A stretch of 40,847 nt of DNA from Trueperaceae bacterium (GTDB lineage Bacteria > Deinococcota > Deinococci > Deinococcales > Trueperaceae): NCBI GenBank assembly GCA_020431825.1, contig JAGQHN010000040.1, forward strand, positions 1 to 40,847, written 5' to 3'. The first letter of the stretch is position 1. Every line of letters begins with the position of its first letter. Shown here piece by piece: positions 24,363 to 32,345 of this stretch. The notes below the pieces were generated by a model that saw only the letters and a program-made list of their open reading frames with translations, did not search any database and was not told the DNA's origin. A program made the position numbers and the translations under genes.

Positions 24363-24368
24363 AGTATA
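24363..24368 (-). promoter_or_regulatory. -10 box TATACT of a leaderless promoter
   Basis: On the minus strand TATACT, spacer TTGAAT of 6 nt, then ATG 24356. Confidence 0.6.
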
Positions 24369-24431
24369 CGAGTTTTCGTTTCAGGCTGATAATTAGCGCT
24401 ATAAATCGCAGTTGGCCGGGCTTGCATAAGG

Positions 24432-24437
24432 TATCTT
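24432..24437 (+). promoter_or_regulatory. -10 box TATCTT of a leaderless promoter
   Basis: TATCTT, spacer gatagg, then GTG 24444 of ubiX. This likely drives the ubiX-ispD-ispE operon. Confidence 0.55.
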
Positions 24438-24443
24438 GATAGG

Positions 24444-25025
24444 GTGAGTGTTCGTAATAAGCGTCTGGTGGTTGCCGTAACGGGTGGCAGCGGACTTATT
24501 TATGCCAAAGATTTACTCGAGAGCTTGCAGGCTCTCGATATAGAAACGCATCTGGTGGTTTCTGCAGGGGCCAAACAGGTCTTTCCTACCGAGCTAAGTG
24601 GTGACTTAAAGAGCTTTGAGGCCCTGGCTGATGTCGTTCATAAAGATGCCAATTTGGGTGCCAGCATTGCTTCGGGGTCGTTTCGAGCTTTGGGTATGGT
24701 GATTGTGCCCTGCAGTGCTGGAACTCTGGCGAAAGTAGCAATGGGTCTCACTGATAATCTGGTTTCACGCGCTGCCCATGTCACCCTCAAGGAGCGGCGC
24801 CCGCTGATTTTACTCCTGCGAGAAGCGCCCTATTCCAGACCTATGCTAAAAAATATGCTCGAGTCCCATGATGCCGGGGCGACTATCTTGCCGCTGTCGC
24901 CCGGATTTTATAATCAACCACAAACCATTCAGGAGCTGGTTGCTGGTATTACGTCGCGCACGCTCGATTTACTGGGTATAGATAACAGCCTCGCTCCCCG
25001 CTGGAAAGAAAATGACGATGCGTAG
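24444..25025 (+). CDS. ubiX: Flavin prenyltransferase UbiX
   Basis: The 193-residue product begins RLVVAVTGGSGLIYAKDLLE and contains VIVPCSAGTLAKVAMGLTDN, LVSRAAHVTLKERRPLILLL and REAPYS: the UbiX flavoprotein pattern, in which FMN is prenylated by dimethylallyl phosphate to give prFMN for UbiD-type decarboxylases. No ubiD is in the window. The stop overlaps ispD by 14 bp, which links prenyl donor supply (MEP pathway) with this prenyl-transfer step. GTG start, leaderless pattern. Confidence 0.93.
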   Translation: MSVRNKRLVVAVTGGSGLIYAKDLLESLQALDIETHLVVSAGAKQVFPTELSGDLKSFEALADVVHKDANLGASIASGSFRALGMVIVPCSAGTLAKVAMGLTDNLVSRAAHVTLKERRPLILLLREAPYSRPMLKNMLESHDAGATILPLSPGFYNQPQTIQELVAGITSRTLDLLGIDNSLAPRWKENDDA

Positions 25026-25668
25026 TGCGGCACTTATTCCTGCGGCGGGTCAGGGGGAACGCCTTGGCCTTGGCCCTAAAGCGTTTTTGCCCCTTGGACG
25101 TCATTCTTTGTTAAAGCATGTCTTGCTGGCTTTTCAGGGCACAGTAGATGAACTTTGGGTGGCGGTTTCAGAAACCATGCTCGCTGAAGTTGAACGGCAT
25201 CTGGTGGCAGGTGTCAAGGTAATAGTCGGCGCAAACACCCGGCAGGCCACCGTCTATGAACTCTTAAAAGCCTCGAGTGCTCAACTCGTACTCATTCATG
25301 ACGCTGCCAGACCCTTTTTAAGCAAGTCGCTCATTGCCCAGTGTCTAAGGGCAGTGAGTGAAAAAGAAGCCATAACAGTTGCGAGGGCCGTAGCTGATAC
25401 TCTTATGACCCGAGCCAGCGGTGACATCATTGACCGCTCTCAACTGCTGGCAGTGCAAACGCCGCAGGGGTTTAAGCGTGAGCTCATTTTAAAAGCCCAT
25501 GAGCAGGCGCTCGAGCAGGGCATAGAAGCTACCGATGATGCCGCGCTGGTACGACTTTTAGGCAAAACCGTCCATACCGTTGAGGGTAATCCCTGGCTGA
25601 ACAAAATCACCACCCCTGAAGATTATGCCTTAGCCAAGGCCTTAGAACTGAGCTGGTATGAAGCTTAA
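25012..25668 (+). CDS. ispD: 2-C-methyl-D-erythritol 4-phosphate cytidylyltransferase
   Basis: The 218-residue product starts with the CTP-binding loop AALIPAAGQGERLGLGPKAF and carries GANTRQATVYELL, IHDAARPFL (HDAARP signature) and AVQTPQGF. It makes CDP-methylerythritol in the MEP pathway of isoprenoid synthesis. Two starts are possible (ATG 25012 and 25018); both overlap ubiX. The stop overlaps ispE by 11 bp. The usual R-x-G-x-x-R-x-G loop Lys and Arg residues are visible. Confidence 0.95.
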   Translation: MTMRSAALIPAAGQGERLGLGPKAFLPLGRHSLLKHVLLAFQGTVDELWVAVSETMLAEVERHLVAGVKVIVGANTRQATVYELLKASSAQLVLIHDAARPFLSKSLIAQCLRAVSEKEAITVARAVADTLMTRASGDIIDRSQLLAVQTPQGFKRELILKAHEQALEQGIEATDDAALVRLLGKTVHTVEGNPWLNKITTPEDYALAKALELSWYEA

Positions 25669-26479
25669 AGCCTATGCCAAACTTAATCTTGGTCTTGCGG
25701 TTACGGGCAAGCGTTCTGATGGGTTTCATGAACTAGATACACTCTTTGCCCGAATTGCTCTGCACGATGTACTCGAGCTGCAGCCAAAGCCGCAGGGGAT
25801 TACCGTAAGCATTGAGGGGGCAGACCTGCCAGTTGACCGGGGTAATCTGGTGTACCGAGCAGCAGACCTTTACTTGCAGGAAGCTAAGTGTAAAGAGGGT
25901 ATTAGTATTCATTTGAGAAAGCAGATTCCCATTGCTGCGGGTTTAGGGGGAGGCTCTTCAGATGCCGCAGCAGTTTTGCGGGGCATGGCTCAGCTCTACC
26001 CAGCTGACCTGGATTTACAGTCTCTAGCTGAGCGTTTAGGATCAGATGTGCCCTTTTTTGTCCATGATCATGCCTTAGCTCATGGCTGGGGTAGAGGAGA
26101 GCAACTCAAGGCTATACAACCCCTTAAGCGAGAGCTGCTACTTGTCAATCCTGGGATTCATGTTTCTGCCAAAGAAGCTTATGTTGCACTTAAAGCCTTT
26201 GCGCAGCCACTTGACTTGCCTCAGATACTCGAGGCTTTAAAAAACCAAACAGAGCCACCTTACTCTAATAGTTTGGCAGCAGGGGTTCTAGGCCTCTATC
26301 CTGAAATTGCCAGGGTGCTTGACGTTTTACGGCAAGCTGGCTTGCAAGGAGTCTTGATGTCGGGTTCGGGATCAACCTGTTTTGGGTTTGCCAGAGATGG
26401 CGAGGAAGCGAAGGCTAGTGCCCGATTTATTCAACAGGCGCAGCCCCAGTGGTGGGTTCAGGTTAGTCATCTGTATTAA
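25658..26479 (+). CDS. ispE: 4-diphosphocytidyl-2-C-methyl-D-erythritol kinase
   Basis: The 273-residue GHMP kinase begins MKLKAYAKLNLGLAVTGKRS and has the ATP-binding motif IPIAAGLGGGSSDAAAVLRG, then SDVPFF, and a third GHMP motif GVLMSGSGSTCFGFA. It phosphorylates CDP-methylerythritol, the step after IspD. Translation is coupled to ispD by the 11-bp overlap. No further MEP gene follows; the next gene lies about 90 nt downstream or, if that small ORF is not real, at 26764. Confidence 0.95.
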   Translation: MKLKAYAKLNLGLAVTGKRSDGFHELDTLFARIALHDVLELQPKPQGITVSIEGADLPVDRGNLVYRAADLYLQEAKCKEGISIHLRKQIPIAAGLGGGSSDAAAVLRGMAQLYPADLDLQSLAERLGSDVPFFVHDHALAHGWGRGEQLKAIQPLKRELLLVNPGIHVSAKEAYVALKAFAQPLDLPQILEALKNQTEPPYSNSLAAGVLGLYPEIARVLDVLRQAGLQGVLMSGSGSTCFGFARDGEEAKASARFIQQAQPQWWVQVSHLY

Positions 26480-26568
26480 TACTGATTCTAAAAACTCCCT
26501 TAAAGACACATCTCCTGGTTCCATTCATCTTGCTTTACTTGCATTTCATTTCTTCCATAAGGAGTGAA

Positions 26569-26721
26569 ATGGAATTGGTATTGATATCTTCTAAAAGCTT
26601 TGTTAAACATAATCAGCAAGTGCTATGGCAGAGAGCAAGTGGTCGCTGTAAAAGTAGGATTTTGAATGGAGAAATCTCGGTTTGGACGCCTAAACTAGAT
26701 TATTTCAAAATCGTTGCGTAG
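26569..26721 (+). CDS. Possible 50-aa protein
   Basis: ATG 26569 has AAGGAG 4 nt upstream and opens a 50-codon frame beginning MELVLISSKSFVKHNQQVLW and ending TPKLDYFKIVA. It is basic, with one Cys and no membrane segment or signal. I do not recognise it. The good ribosome-binding site in a 284-bp gap between ispE and the lipoprotein gene is the main support; composition alone is not strong. Confidence 0.35.
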   Translation: MELVLISSKSFVKHNQQVLWQRASGRCKSRILNGEISVWTPKLDYFKIVA

Positions 26722-26763
26722 TTGGGACTTTATTTTCATGTGGCGGTTTAAGGAGATTAATCT

Positions 26764-28728
26764 ATGGCTAAGTTGAGATGGGTTTTTCTGGGGTTGAGTT
26801 TGGTACTTATTTTTGTTGCCTGCCAAAAAACCAGTCCAAAACCTGGAATTACGATTTCCAGCCCGGCTGATGGCTCGAGCATTGAAGCCAATCAAATCGT
26901 TAGTTTTGCTGGAACCGTGATTGCCAGTGACGGCAGTAAGCTTGCCGATGAAGAGCAAAGCTGGGAACTCAGGTATTACAGCGCAAAGGCCGAGCCTGAA
27001 GTGGTGGAAAAGCTCGAGGTTAGCAGTGGTCAGGGTAGTTTTAACAGCGGTGACTTTGGTGATGATCTGGAAAAAGTAGAACTGTGCTTGAGTGCCAGTG
27101 GCTTTGAAACTACATGCATAAACTTGGTACCTAAAAAAGTGACCTACCGCTTTGAAACCAGTCCGTCGGGGTTAAGCCTCGAGTGGAATGGTGAAAGCCG
27201 AACCACACCTTTTGAAGTAAAAGTGCTGGTGGGAGCAGAGCGTGAATTGAGTGCGCCGGTCCAGCAAAATGACCTGGAATTTGTCTCCTGGAATGATGCC
27301 GGTTTGAGTACCCGCAAACTTACGATTGGTAAAGAAAATAAGACGCTCACTGCCACCTATGAAGAAAGAGCACCGACGGCTAGCTGTGCGGGTCTTGCGC
27401 AAGAAGCAGAATCGGGCGTGGTTTTTGGTGATATGAAAGTGTTGACCAGTGTGACAGCCAGTGGCGGTAAGGCAGTAGGCTCTGATGAAAATTCCTCCGT
27501 GGATTATAGTGAGAATCCAGATGCCAGGCACCGGGTTGACTACTGTATGAAAGTTGCGACTCCAGGTATTTACCGTATTAAAACCTGGGTGGCGGGCGAG
27601 AGTGTCGGTGCAGATTCCTTCCTGGTGCAGCTTAATCAGGGAGATGCCTATACGTACAGCTTTGCAGATATTGTCAGAACCGCAAATCCTTTCCCTAATT
27701 TCACCGAGGACTATGTTAAAGGACTAAATGTTGCTGACCCCCTCGAGTTTAGCCTTTCTGCGGGTGAGCAAAGACTAAGTTTTTACCTGCGTGAAGACGG
27801 AGCACAGCTGGATAAGTTAGAGCTCGAGCTCGTCAAAGCCACGCCAGACGCAGGCTTCTTAGAAACGATCAGCATTGCTTCAGTAACGACCGATTGGCAA
27901 CAGGTTAGCCTGACACAAAGCTATGAAAGTCCCATCGTCATCTGCACAGCTCAGCGAGAGAATAATAATTTACCTGCGGTTGTAAGGGTGCAAAAGGCAA
28001 GTAAGGCCAGTTTTGAACTTAAATTGCAAAACCCCTCGGGTAATGCGCTGGTCGCTGAAAGCGTGTATTGTCTGGTAGCTGAGCAAGGGGTCTGGCAGTT
28101 GCCTGATGGTCGCAAGTTCGAAGCGCAGCTCTATGAAACAGCGCAGGTTGATGGGGCGCTTAGCAACTGGGCTGGGCAAAAATTAGGTTACGAAAATAGC
28201 TATGCAAAACCCGTCGTTTTTGGGCAAATTATGTCTGCCAATAATGCTGTCTGGGGAAGCTTCTGGAGTCGGGGTGAATCCAAATCTGATTCCCCTTCTG
28301 CCCAGTTTGTTCGTATGGGTCTGCAGATGGGCGAAGATCCTGCGCAGGAGGCCAGCAATCGTCAGGCAGAGCAAATTGCCTATATGGTGTTTGAGGCGGG
28401 TGCGGGTACGGTAGCTGGTTCTGCCTACGAAGTAGCACTGGGCGCCAGTGCCATTGCTGGTGTTGATAATGCTGAGCCGGGTGGTAGCTACAACTTTGGC
28501 TCGAGCTTTGCTTCTGTGCCCCAGTTTGCTGTTGCCAGTCAAGCGGGCATGAATGGGGGAGATGGCAGCTGGGCTAGTTTGGCAGGTGTCGATGCCTTAA
28601 GTCAGGCTGCGATAAAGCTCATTGGTGATGAAGATCAGGTTGCTGATAGCGAGCGCTGGCATCCAGAAGAGCGCGTAAGCTATCTGGTGTTTGAAAAAGG
28701 CGTGAGTGTAGCACTTACTCGTCCCTAA
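26764..28728 (+). CDS. Multi-domain lipoprotein with CBM6-like domain
   Basis: The 654-residue product has a lipobox (LVLIFVAC, Cys about 20). In order: an Ig-like domain (about 28-120); a beta module (about 125-205) with SPSGLSLEWNGESRTTPFEV and ending LTATYEE, of the kind next to carbohydrate-binding modules; a CBM6/35-like domain (about 208-360: QEAESGVVF near its start, GIYRIKTWVAGE, RLSFYLREDGAQLDKLELEL); and a larger C-terminal domain (about 365-650) with LPAVVRVQKASKASFELKLQ, VYCLVAEQGVW and the recurring Y(L/M)VFE. No catalytic residues are evident, so a carbohydrate-binding surface lipoprotein is likely. AAGGAG lies 8 nt before the ATG. Confidence 0.8.
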   Translation: MAKLRWVFLGLSLVLIFVACQKTSPKPGITISSPADGSSIEANQIVSFAGTVIASDGSKLADEEQSWELRYYSAKAEPEVVEKLEVSSGQGSFNSGDFGDDLEKVELCLSASGFETTCINLVPKKVTYRFETSPSGLSLEWNGESRTTPFEVKVLVGAERELSAPVQQNDLEFVSWNDAGLSTRKLTIGKENKTLTATYEERAPTASCAGLAQEAESGVVFGDMKVLTSVTASGGKAVGSDENSSVDYSENPDARHRVDYCMKVATPGIYRIKTWVAGESVGADSFLVQLNQGDAYTYSFADIVRTANPFPNFTEDYVKGLNVADPLEFSLSAGEQRLSFYLREDGAQLDKLELELVKATPDAGFLETISIASVTTDWQQVSLTQSYESPIVICTAQRENNNLPAVVRVQKASKASFELKLQNPSGNALVAESVYCLVAEQGVWQLPDGRKFEAQLYETAQVDGALSNWAGQKLGYENSYAKPVVFGQIMSANNAVWGSFWSRGESKSDSPSAQFVRMGLQMGEDPAQEASNRQAEQIAYMVFEAGAGTVAGSAYEVALGASAIAGVDNAEPGGSYNFGSSFASVPQFAVASQAGMNGGDGSWASLAGVDALSQAAIKLIGDEDQVADSERWHPEERVSYLVFEKGVSVALTRP

Positions 28729-28744
28729 GCTTAGAAACTTTAAG

Positions 28745-28774
28745 GGCACCTGGCAAAGTCCAGGTGCCTTTTTT
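28745..28774 (+). terminator. Rho-independent terminator
   Basis: Perfect GGCACCTGG / CCAGGTGCC stem (loop caaagt) followed by six T ends the lipoprotein gene. Confidence 0.93.
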
Positions 28775-28808
28775 GTTTGGCTACAGAGACCAGTTGTAAA
28801 TTGGCGCT

Positions 28809-28837
28809 TTGGCGAATTGTCTCATTCAGGCTAAACT
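28809..28837 (+). promoter_or_regulatory. Complete leaderless promoter of the HD-domain gene
   Basis: TTGGCG (28809-28814), 17-bp spacer, TAAACT (28832-28837), then 6 nt (agccag) and ATG 28844. Confidence 0.65.
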
Positions 28838-28843
28838 AGCCAG

Positions 28844-29425
28844 ATGAATCCAAGTCGAGAAGAAGCCTACAATCTGATGACTGAGTGGACCGAGTCTGAT
28901 AGTTTGCGCAAGCACATGCTGTCAGTAGAAACAGCGGTACGAGCCTATGCGCAAAAATTTGGCGAGGATGAAGAGCGCTGGGCTGTGGCTGCCCTACTGC
29001 ATGACTTTGACTACGAGAAACATCCTCATATGGGCGGCGAAGACGGACACCCTTTTGTAGGTGTGAATTATTTGCGGGAGCAGGGCTATCCTGAAGATAT
29101 TTTAGAGGCAATCCTGGGTCATGCAGATTTTAGTGGGGTGCCCAGAGTTACGCCTATGGCAAAAACGCTTTATGCCTGTGATGAAATCACCGGGCTCATT
29201 ACCGCGGCAGTGCTGGTACGCCCGGACAAAAATATAGCCAATCAAGAGCTTAAAAGCCTCAAGAAAAAGTTTAAAGACAAAGCATTTGCCAGAGGGGTTA
29301 ATCGAGAAGATGTGCAGCGCGGCGCTGATGAACTGGGTATAGAACTCTGGGAGCATGTAGCGTTTGTCTTAGCGGCTATGCAGGCCAATGCCGAGGCTTT
29401 AGGTTTGGACGGTAGTCTGACTTAA
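28844..29425 (+). CDS. HD-domain phosphohydrolase-like protein
   Basis: The 193-residue product has the HD metal-binding sequence: His in LRKHMLSVE, the HD pair in AALLHDFDYEKHPHM, later His in EAILGHADF, and Asp in CDEITGLITA. This matches the predicted HD-superfamily hydrolases that cleave nucleotides or phosphoesters with a divalent metal. The C-terminal helix (AAMQANAEALGLDG) is family-typical. Its stop TAA overlaps by 4 bp with the stop of the convergent aldose epimerase gene, through a shared CTTAAG. Confidence 0.87.
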   Translation: MNPSREEAYNLMTEWTESDSLRKHMLSVETAVRAYAQKFGEDEERWAVAALLHDFDYEKHPHMGGEDGHPFVGVNYLREQGYPEDILEAILGHADFSGVPRVTPMAKTLYACDEITGLITAAVLVRPDKNIANQELKSLKKKFKDKAFARGVNREDVQRGADELGIELWEHVAFVLAAMQANAEALGLDGSLT

Positions 29426-30315
29426 GGAGACTCGAGCTTTAAGTAAATACTGCCGGACATAGTTTCCCCAGGTTGAAGTATCTGTACGCCGTGCCCGGCA
29501 AAATCTTGATTCATCAGATTAAAGCCGTCCGTAGCGTTGCTGACAGGCTCGAGTGCCAGGGAGCCGTCGGCATGGGTAAAGACAATCAGATGTTTGAACA
29601 AGGGGTCGGCAGAAATCTCTAAAGTGGCTACATCTGGCCAGTTCAACTTTAACTCGGACCAGTCGCGGTAAAGGTGGTTTAAGGCGACATCTACCTGCCG
29701 GGCCGTTTCAAAAGCATAGGCTCCGTCTGGCTTTGCTACCTTTCCGGTAGGAATGGTTTCGCTATCAACCTCATAGAGTCCTTCGGCTTTAAAACTAAGG
29801 TGTGCTTTGACACCTGCCAGGCTCTGATTGAAATAAGGGTGAATGCCAAACCCAGCAGGCATAGCATACTCGCCCGTATTTTCCAGACTCAGCGCTGTAC
29901 CAAAAAGCTTACCCTCAAGAAAATAGCGAATCGTCATATAAAAAGGAAAAGGAAAATTAAAATCAGGGAAAGCTTTGGTATCAAGGCTAAAAACCAACTC
30001 GGTATCGCTGACCTTAAGCGTTTGCCAGGGGCGTGATCTGACATCACCATGTTGAGTATTACCATCAGCGGAGGTAGCACGAAGCTGATAAGTTTCTCCT
30101 AAAAAGTCAAATCGGGCGCGTTTAATTCGGTTAGAGAAAGGCGCCAGCGTAAAGCTGGAAAAGTTGGAGGGATTGCCGGACTCGAGCGCTGTGTCAGGAG
30201 CTTCTCGCATAAGGGCTTGCCAGCTTCCATGAAGGTTGGCATAAAGCCCTGCTATGCTGGCCCCTACGTCAGGGGCAACCAGCAGCTTCCAGGTGTCATT
30301 GCTTAAGGTGATCAT
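29422..30315 (-). CDS. Aldose 1-epimerase (mutarotase) family protein
   Basis: The 297-residue product has the mutarotase fold landmarks: LAPFSNRIKRARFDF, the conserved His in DGNTQHGDVRSRPW, GFGIHPYFN (second active-site His) and LALEPVSNATDGFNLM with the catalytic Glu. It interconverts anomers of a hexose; specificity is not clear (GalM or YeaD-like). Start ATG 30315 has TATGCT 5 nt upstream on the minus strand (leaderless-type). Confidence 0.87.
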   Translation of the reverse strand: MITLSNDTWKLLVAPDVGASIAGLYANLHGSWQALMREAPDTALESGNPSNFSSFTLAPFSNRIKRARFDFLGETYQLRATSADGNTQHGDVRSRPWQTLKVSDTELVFSLDTKAFPDFNFPFPFYMTIRYFLEGKLFGTALSLENTGEYAMPAGFGIHPYFNQSLAGVKAHLSFKAEGLYEVDSETIPTGKVAKPDGAYAFETARQVDVALNHLYRDWSELKLNWPDVATLEISADPLFKHLIVFTHADGSLALEPVSNATDGFNLMNQDFAGHGVQILQPGETMSGSIYLKLESP

Positions 30316-30359
30316 GCCTTAGCATAAACCACGCTTTGCCTTCTTATACCATCAAAATT

Positions 30360-32288
30360 TCATTCGCGTCCAAAGCGTAAACTTACGGCGTCCAGGCTGG
30401 CAACCGAGCCAACCAGCGTGACTCTATCGCCCAGCTCGAGCTTGGTATAGCCGTGAGTAATCAGTACCTTTTGCCCCTTACGCCTGATTGACAAAATGAG
30501 CGTATCCAGCGGCAGGCGCAGATCGCGCAGGGCAGTGCCGTGCAGCAAGGGGTCGCGTATTTCTATCTCGACGATATCCTGGTTTTCGGTCATACCCAAA
30601 AGGAGCGAGGTTGTAGAAGGCGAACGCACGAACTCCTCGAGTAACTGCACCGTTGCCATACTTGGATCAACAATTTGGACACCCAGGTCATGAAAGCGCT
30701 CAAAGTAGCTGCGGTCATTGAGTCTGACCACCACGGTGGGTGTTCCAAAGTTTTCATAAACCAGTCTGCAAATCTGATAGTTGCGTTCGTCATCAGGCTC
30801 CATACAGACAATGGCATCGGCACTACGGATATCTAATTGACTTAGACTTTCTCGGTTCAGGTTTACGAGATAACTCAGGTCGAGGTTTTCGGTTTCACCC
30901 AGGTCAACCTGTTTTTCCTCCAGGGCAATAAGCTTGACCTGCCACTGCCGCGCTTGAAGCTGCCGCGCTAAGAAAATGGACTGGCGCTCGAGGCCAAAGA
31001 TAAAGGCGTCTCTTATGCCATCAAAAGCAGGTGCTGGCGCTTTCGGATGCGCCTCGCCCACCAGATTGATAGACCATTTAAAAAAGATTGGGCCAATGAT
31101 TTCATTGAGCACGATCACTGAAATGATGAGGGTGGCAAAAGCCGCGCCCCATTCTGGAAAGGCAACCGAAGCTTCGGTTGCGAGACCCAGCCCGACACCA
31201 GCCTGGGTGACAAAACTCATCCAGCGGAGCCAGTTGTGTCTCATGGGTTCGCCAGCAATGACGCCGCCCCCAAAAGAACCTATAAAAATACCCAGCAGGC
31301 GAGTAAAAAAAAGTGCCAGAGCAATCGGCCAGGTTCTGGCCAAAACATCAAGCTCGAGGGAAGCGCCTGTAAGGGTAAAAAAAGCAATATAGACGGGTAA
31401 ACCTGAGTCGTGCAGTATCTGGGTAAAGTCCATACGGTAGCGACTTCGGTTCGTAACCCAGAAACCCGCAACCATGCATATGAGCAGGGGCTCGAGTCGT
31501 AAATCCAGGTGAAAAGCATGCAAACTCACCTCGTGCAGGTACTCAACCAGTATAAAGACCAGATAGCCTGAAAAAAGAATCAGCAAAATTTTAATGAGGT
31601 TACGCCCATGAGATGACATGATGAAAATCAGGATTTTTGCAAGCACATAGCCCAGGCCAAAAGACAGCGCTAGCTGCAAAACAAGCAGCAAGATGAAGCT
31701 GAAATTAAGCCCTAAACCCGTTATGAGCGCCGAAGCCAGCGGTAAATTGATGGCAAAAAGGCTGATCACTACAATGTCCATAATGACCGTGACGCCAAGT
31801 GCGGTCATGGTAAAAGGCCCTTTGGCGCGCACTTCATTAATAATGGCAATGGCAGCTGAAGGTGAGCGGGCGACCAGAATGGTTCCTACTAACAGGGCAA
31901 CTGCCAGACTCGAGCGAAACTCCATCCCCTGCATAAAGGCCACGTTTTGACTTAAGAGCAGCATGCTAAAGGTACCCAAAGTAAGCGTCGATACGACCAG
32001 GCCAAACGTTACCCAGGCAATGGTTTTTAGCCGTTCCTGAAATTCTTTTAAAAAGAGTTCACTTCCTGCGGTAAAGGCAATAAAGGCCAGCGCAATATCA
32101 TCGACAAACCGTAAGCCTTCCAGTGCTTCGTGGCTAATAAGCCCGAGACTATAGGGTCCAGCCAGAATGCCAGTCAGGAGAAAACCACTGATTAACGGTA
32201 AACGAATACGCGTAAAAAGTTTGCCCACCTGACCTGCTGCCAATGCAATAAGCGCAAAGCTTAAAATAATGACAATAAGCTCAGGCAT
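30360..32288 (-). CDS. CPA2 monovalent cation:proton antiporter with TrkA-N/TrkA-C regions
   Basis: The 642-residue product has about 11-12 membrane helices (residues 1-395) of the Na+/H+ exchanger CPA2 type, with VDDIALAFIAFTAGSELFL and VIMDIVVISLFAINLPLA. It continues with an NAD-binding TrkA-N-like domain (about 417-540: FGLERQSIFLARQLQARQWQ, IVCMEPDDERNYQICRLVYE) and a TrkA-C domain (about 565-642: LRLPLDTLILSIRRKGQKVL, LELGDRVTLVG). Such KefB/KefC-like proteins exchange K+ or Na+ for H+ under nucleotide control. The dinucleotide loop lacks the perfect GxGxxG. There is no ribosome-binding site before ATG 32288; an 18-codon ORF ends over it. Confidence 0.88.
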   Translation of the reverse strand: MPELIVIILSFALIALAAGQVGKLFTRIRLPLISGFLLTGILAGPYSLGLISHEALEGLRFVDDIALAFIAFTAGSELFLKEFQERLKTIAWVTFGLVVSTLTLGTFSMLLLSQNVAFMQGMEFRSSLAVALLVGTILVARSPSAAIAIINEVRAKGPFTMTALGVTVIMDIVVISLFAINLPLASALITGLGLNFSFILLLVLQLALSFGLGYVLAKILIFIMSSHGRNLIKILLILFSGYLVFILVEYLHEVSLHAFHLDLRLEPLLICMVAGFWVTNRSRYRMDFTQILHDSGLPVYIAFFTLTGASLELDVLARTWPIALALFFTRLLGIFIGSFGGGVIAGEPMRHNWLRWMSFVTQAGVGLGLATEASVAFPEWGAAFATLIISVIVLNEIIGPIFFKWSINLVGEAHPKAPAPAFDGIRDAFIFGLERQSIFLARQLQARQWQVKLIALEEKQVDLGETENLDLSYLVNLNRESLSQLDIRSADAIVCMEPDDERNYQICRLVYENFGTPTVVVRLNDRSYFERFHDLGVQIVDPSMATVQLLEEFVRSPSTTSLLLGMTENQDIVEIEIRDPLLHGTALRDLRLPLDTLILSIRRKGQKVLITHGYTKLELGDRVTLVGSVASLDAVSLRFGRE

Positions 32289-32337
32289 GAGCCTGTTTTT
32301 GTTTCAGATCTTTAGTGCCTTTACGACCAGGACGCAT
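32281..32337 (-). CDS. 18-codon micro-ORF overlapping the antiporter start
   Basis: Minus strand ATG 32337 opens a basic peptide MRPGRKGTKDLKQKQAHA, whose TGA (32281-32283) overlaps the antiporter ATG region (32286-32288) by 8 bp. TAAACT, partly the stop of kynU, lies 5 nt upstream (leaderless-type). The antiporter has no ribosome-binding site of its own, so translation may be coupled through this peptide. It is too short to be certain. Confidence 0.3.
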   Translation of the reverse strand: MRPGRKGTKDLKQKQAHA

Positions 32338-32345
32338 AGGGAAGT

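Noticed and set aside
355..26715. The word GATTATTTCAAA at about 375 and at about 26698, each followed by a CGTT
   Set aside because: A 12-mer match between two places in 40 kb is expected by chance many times over; flanks do not align.
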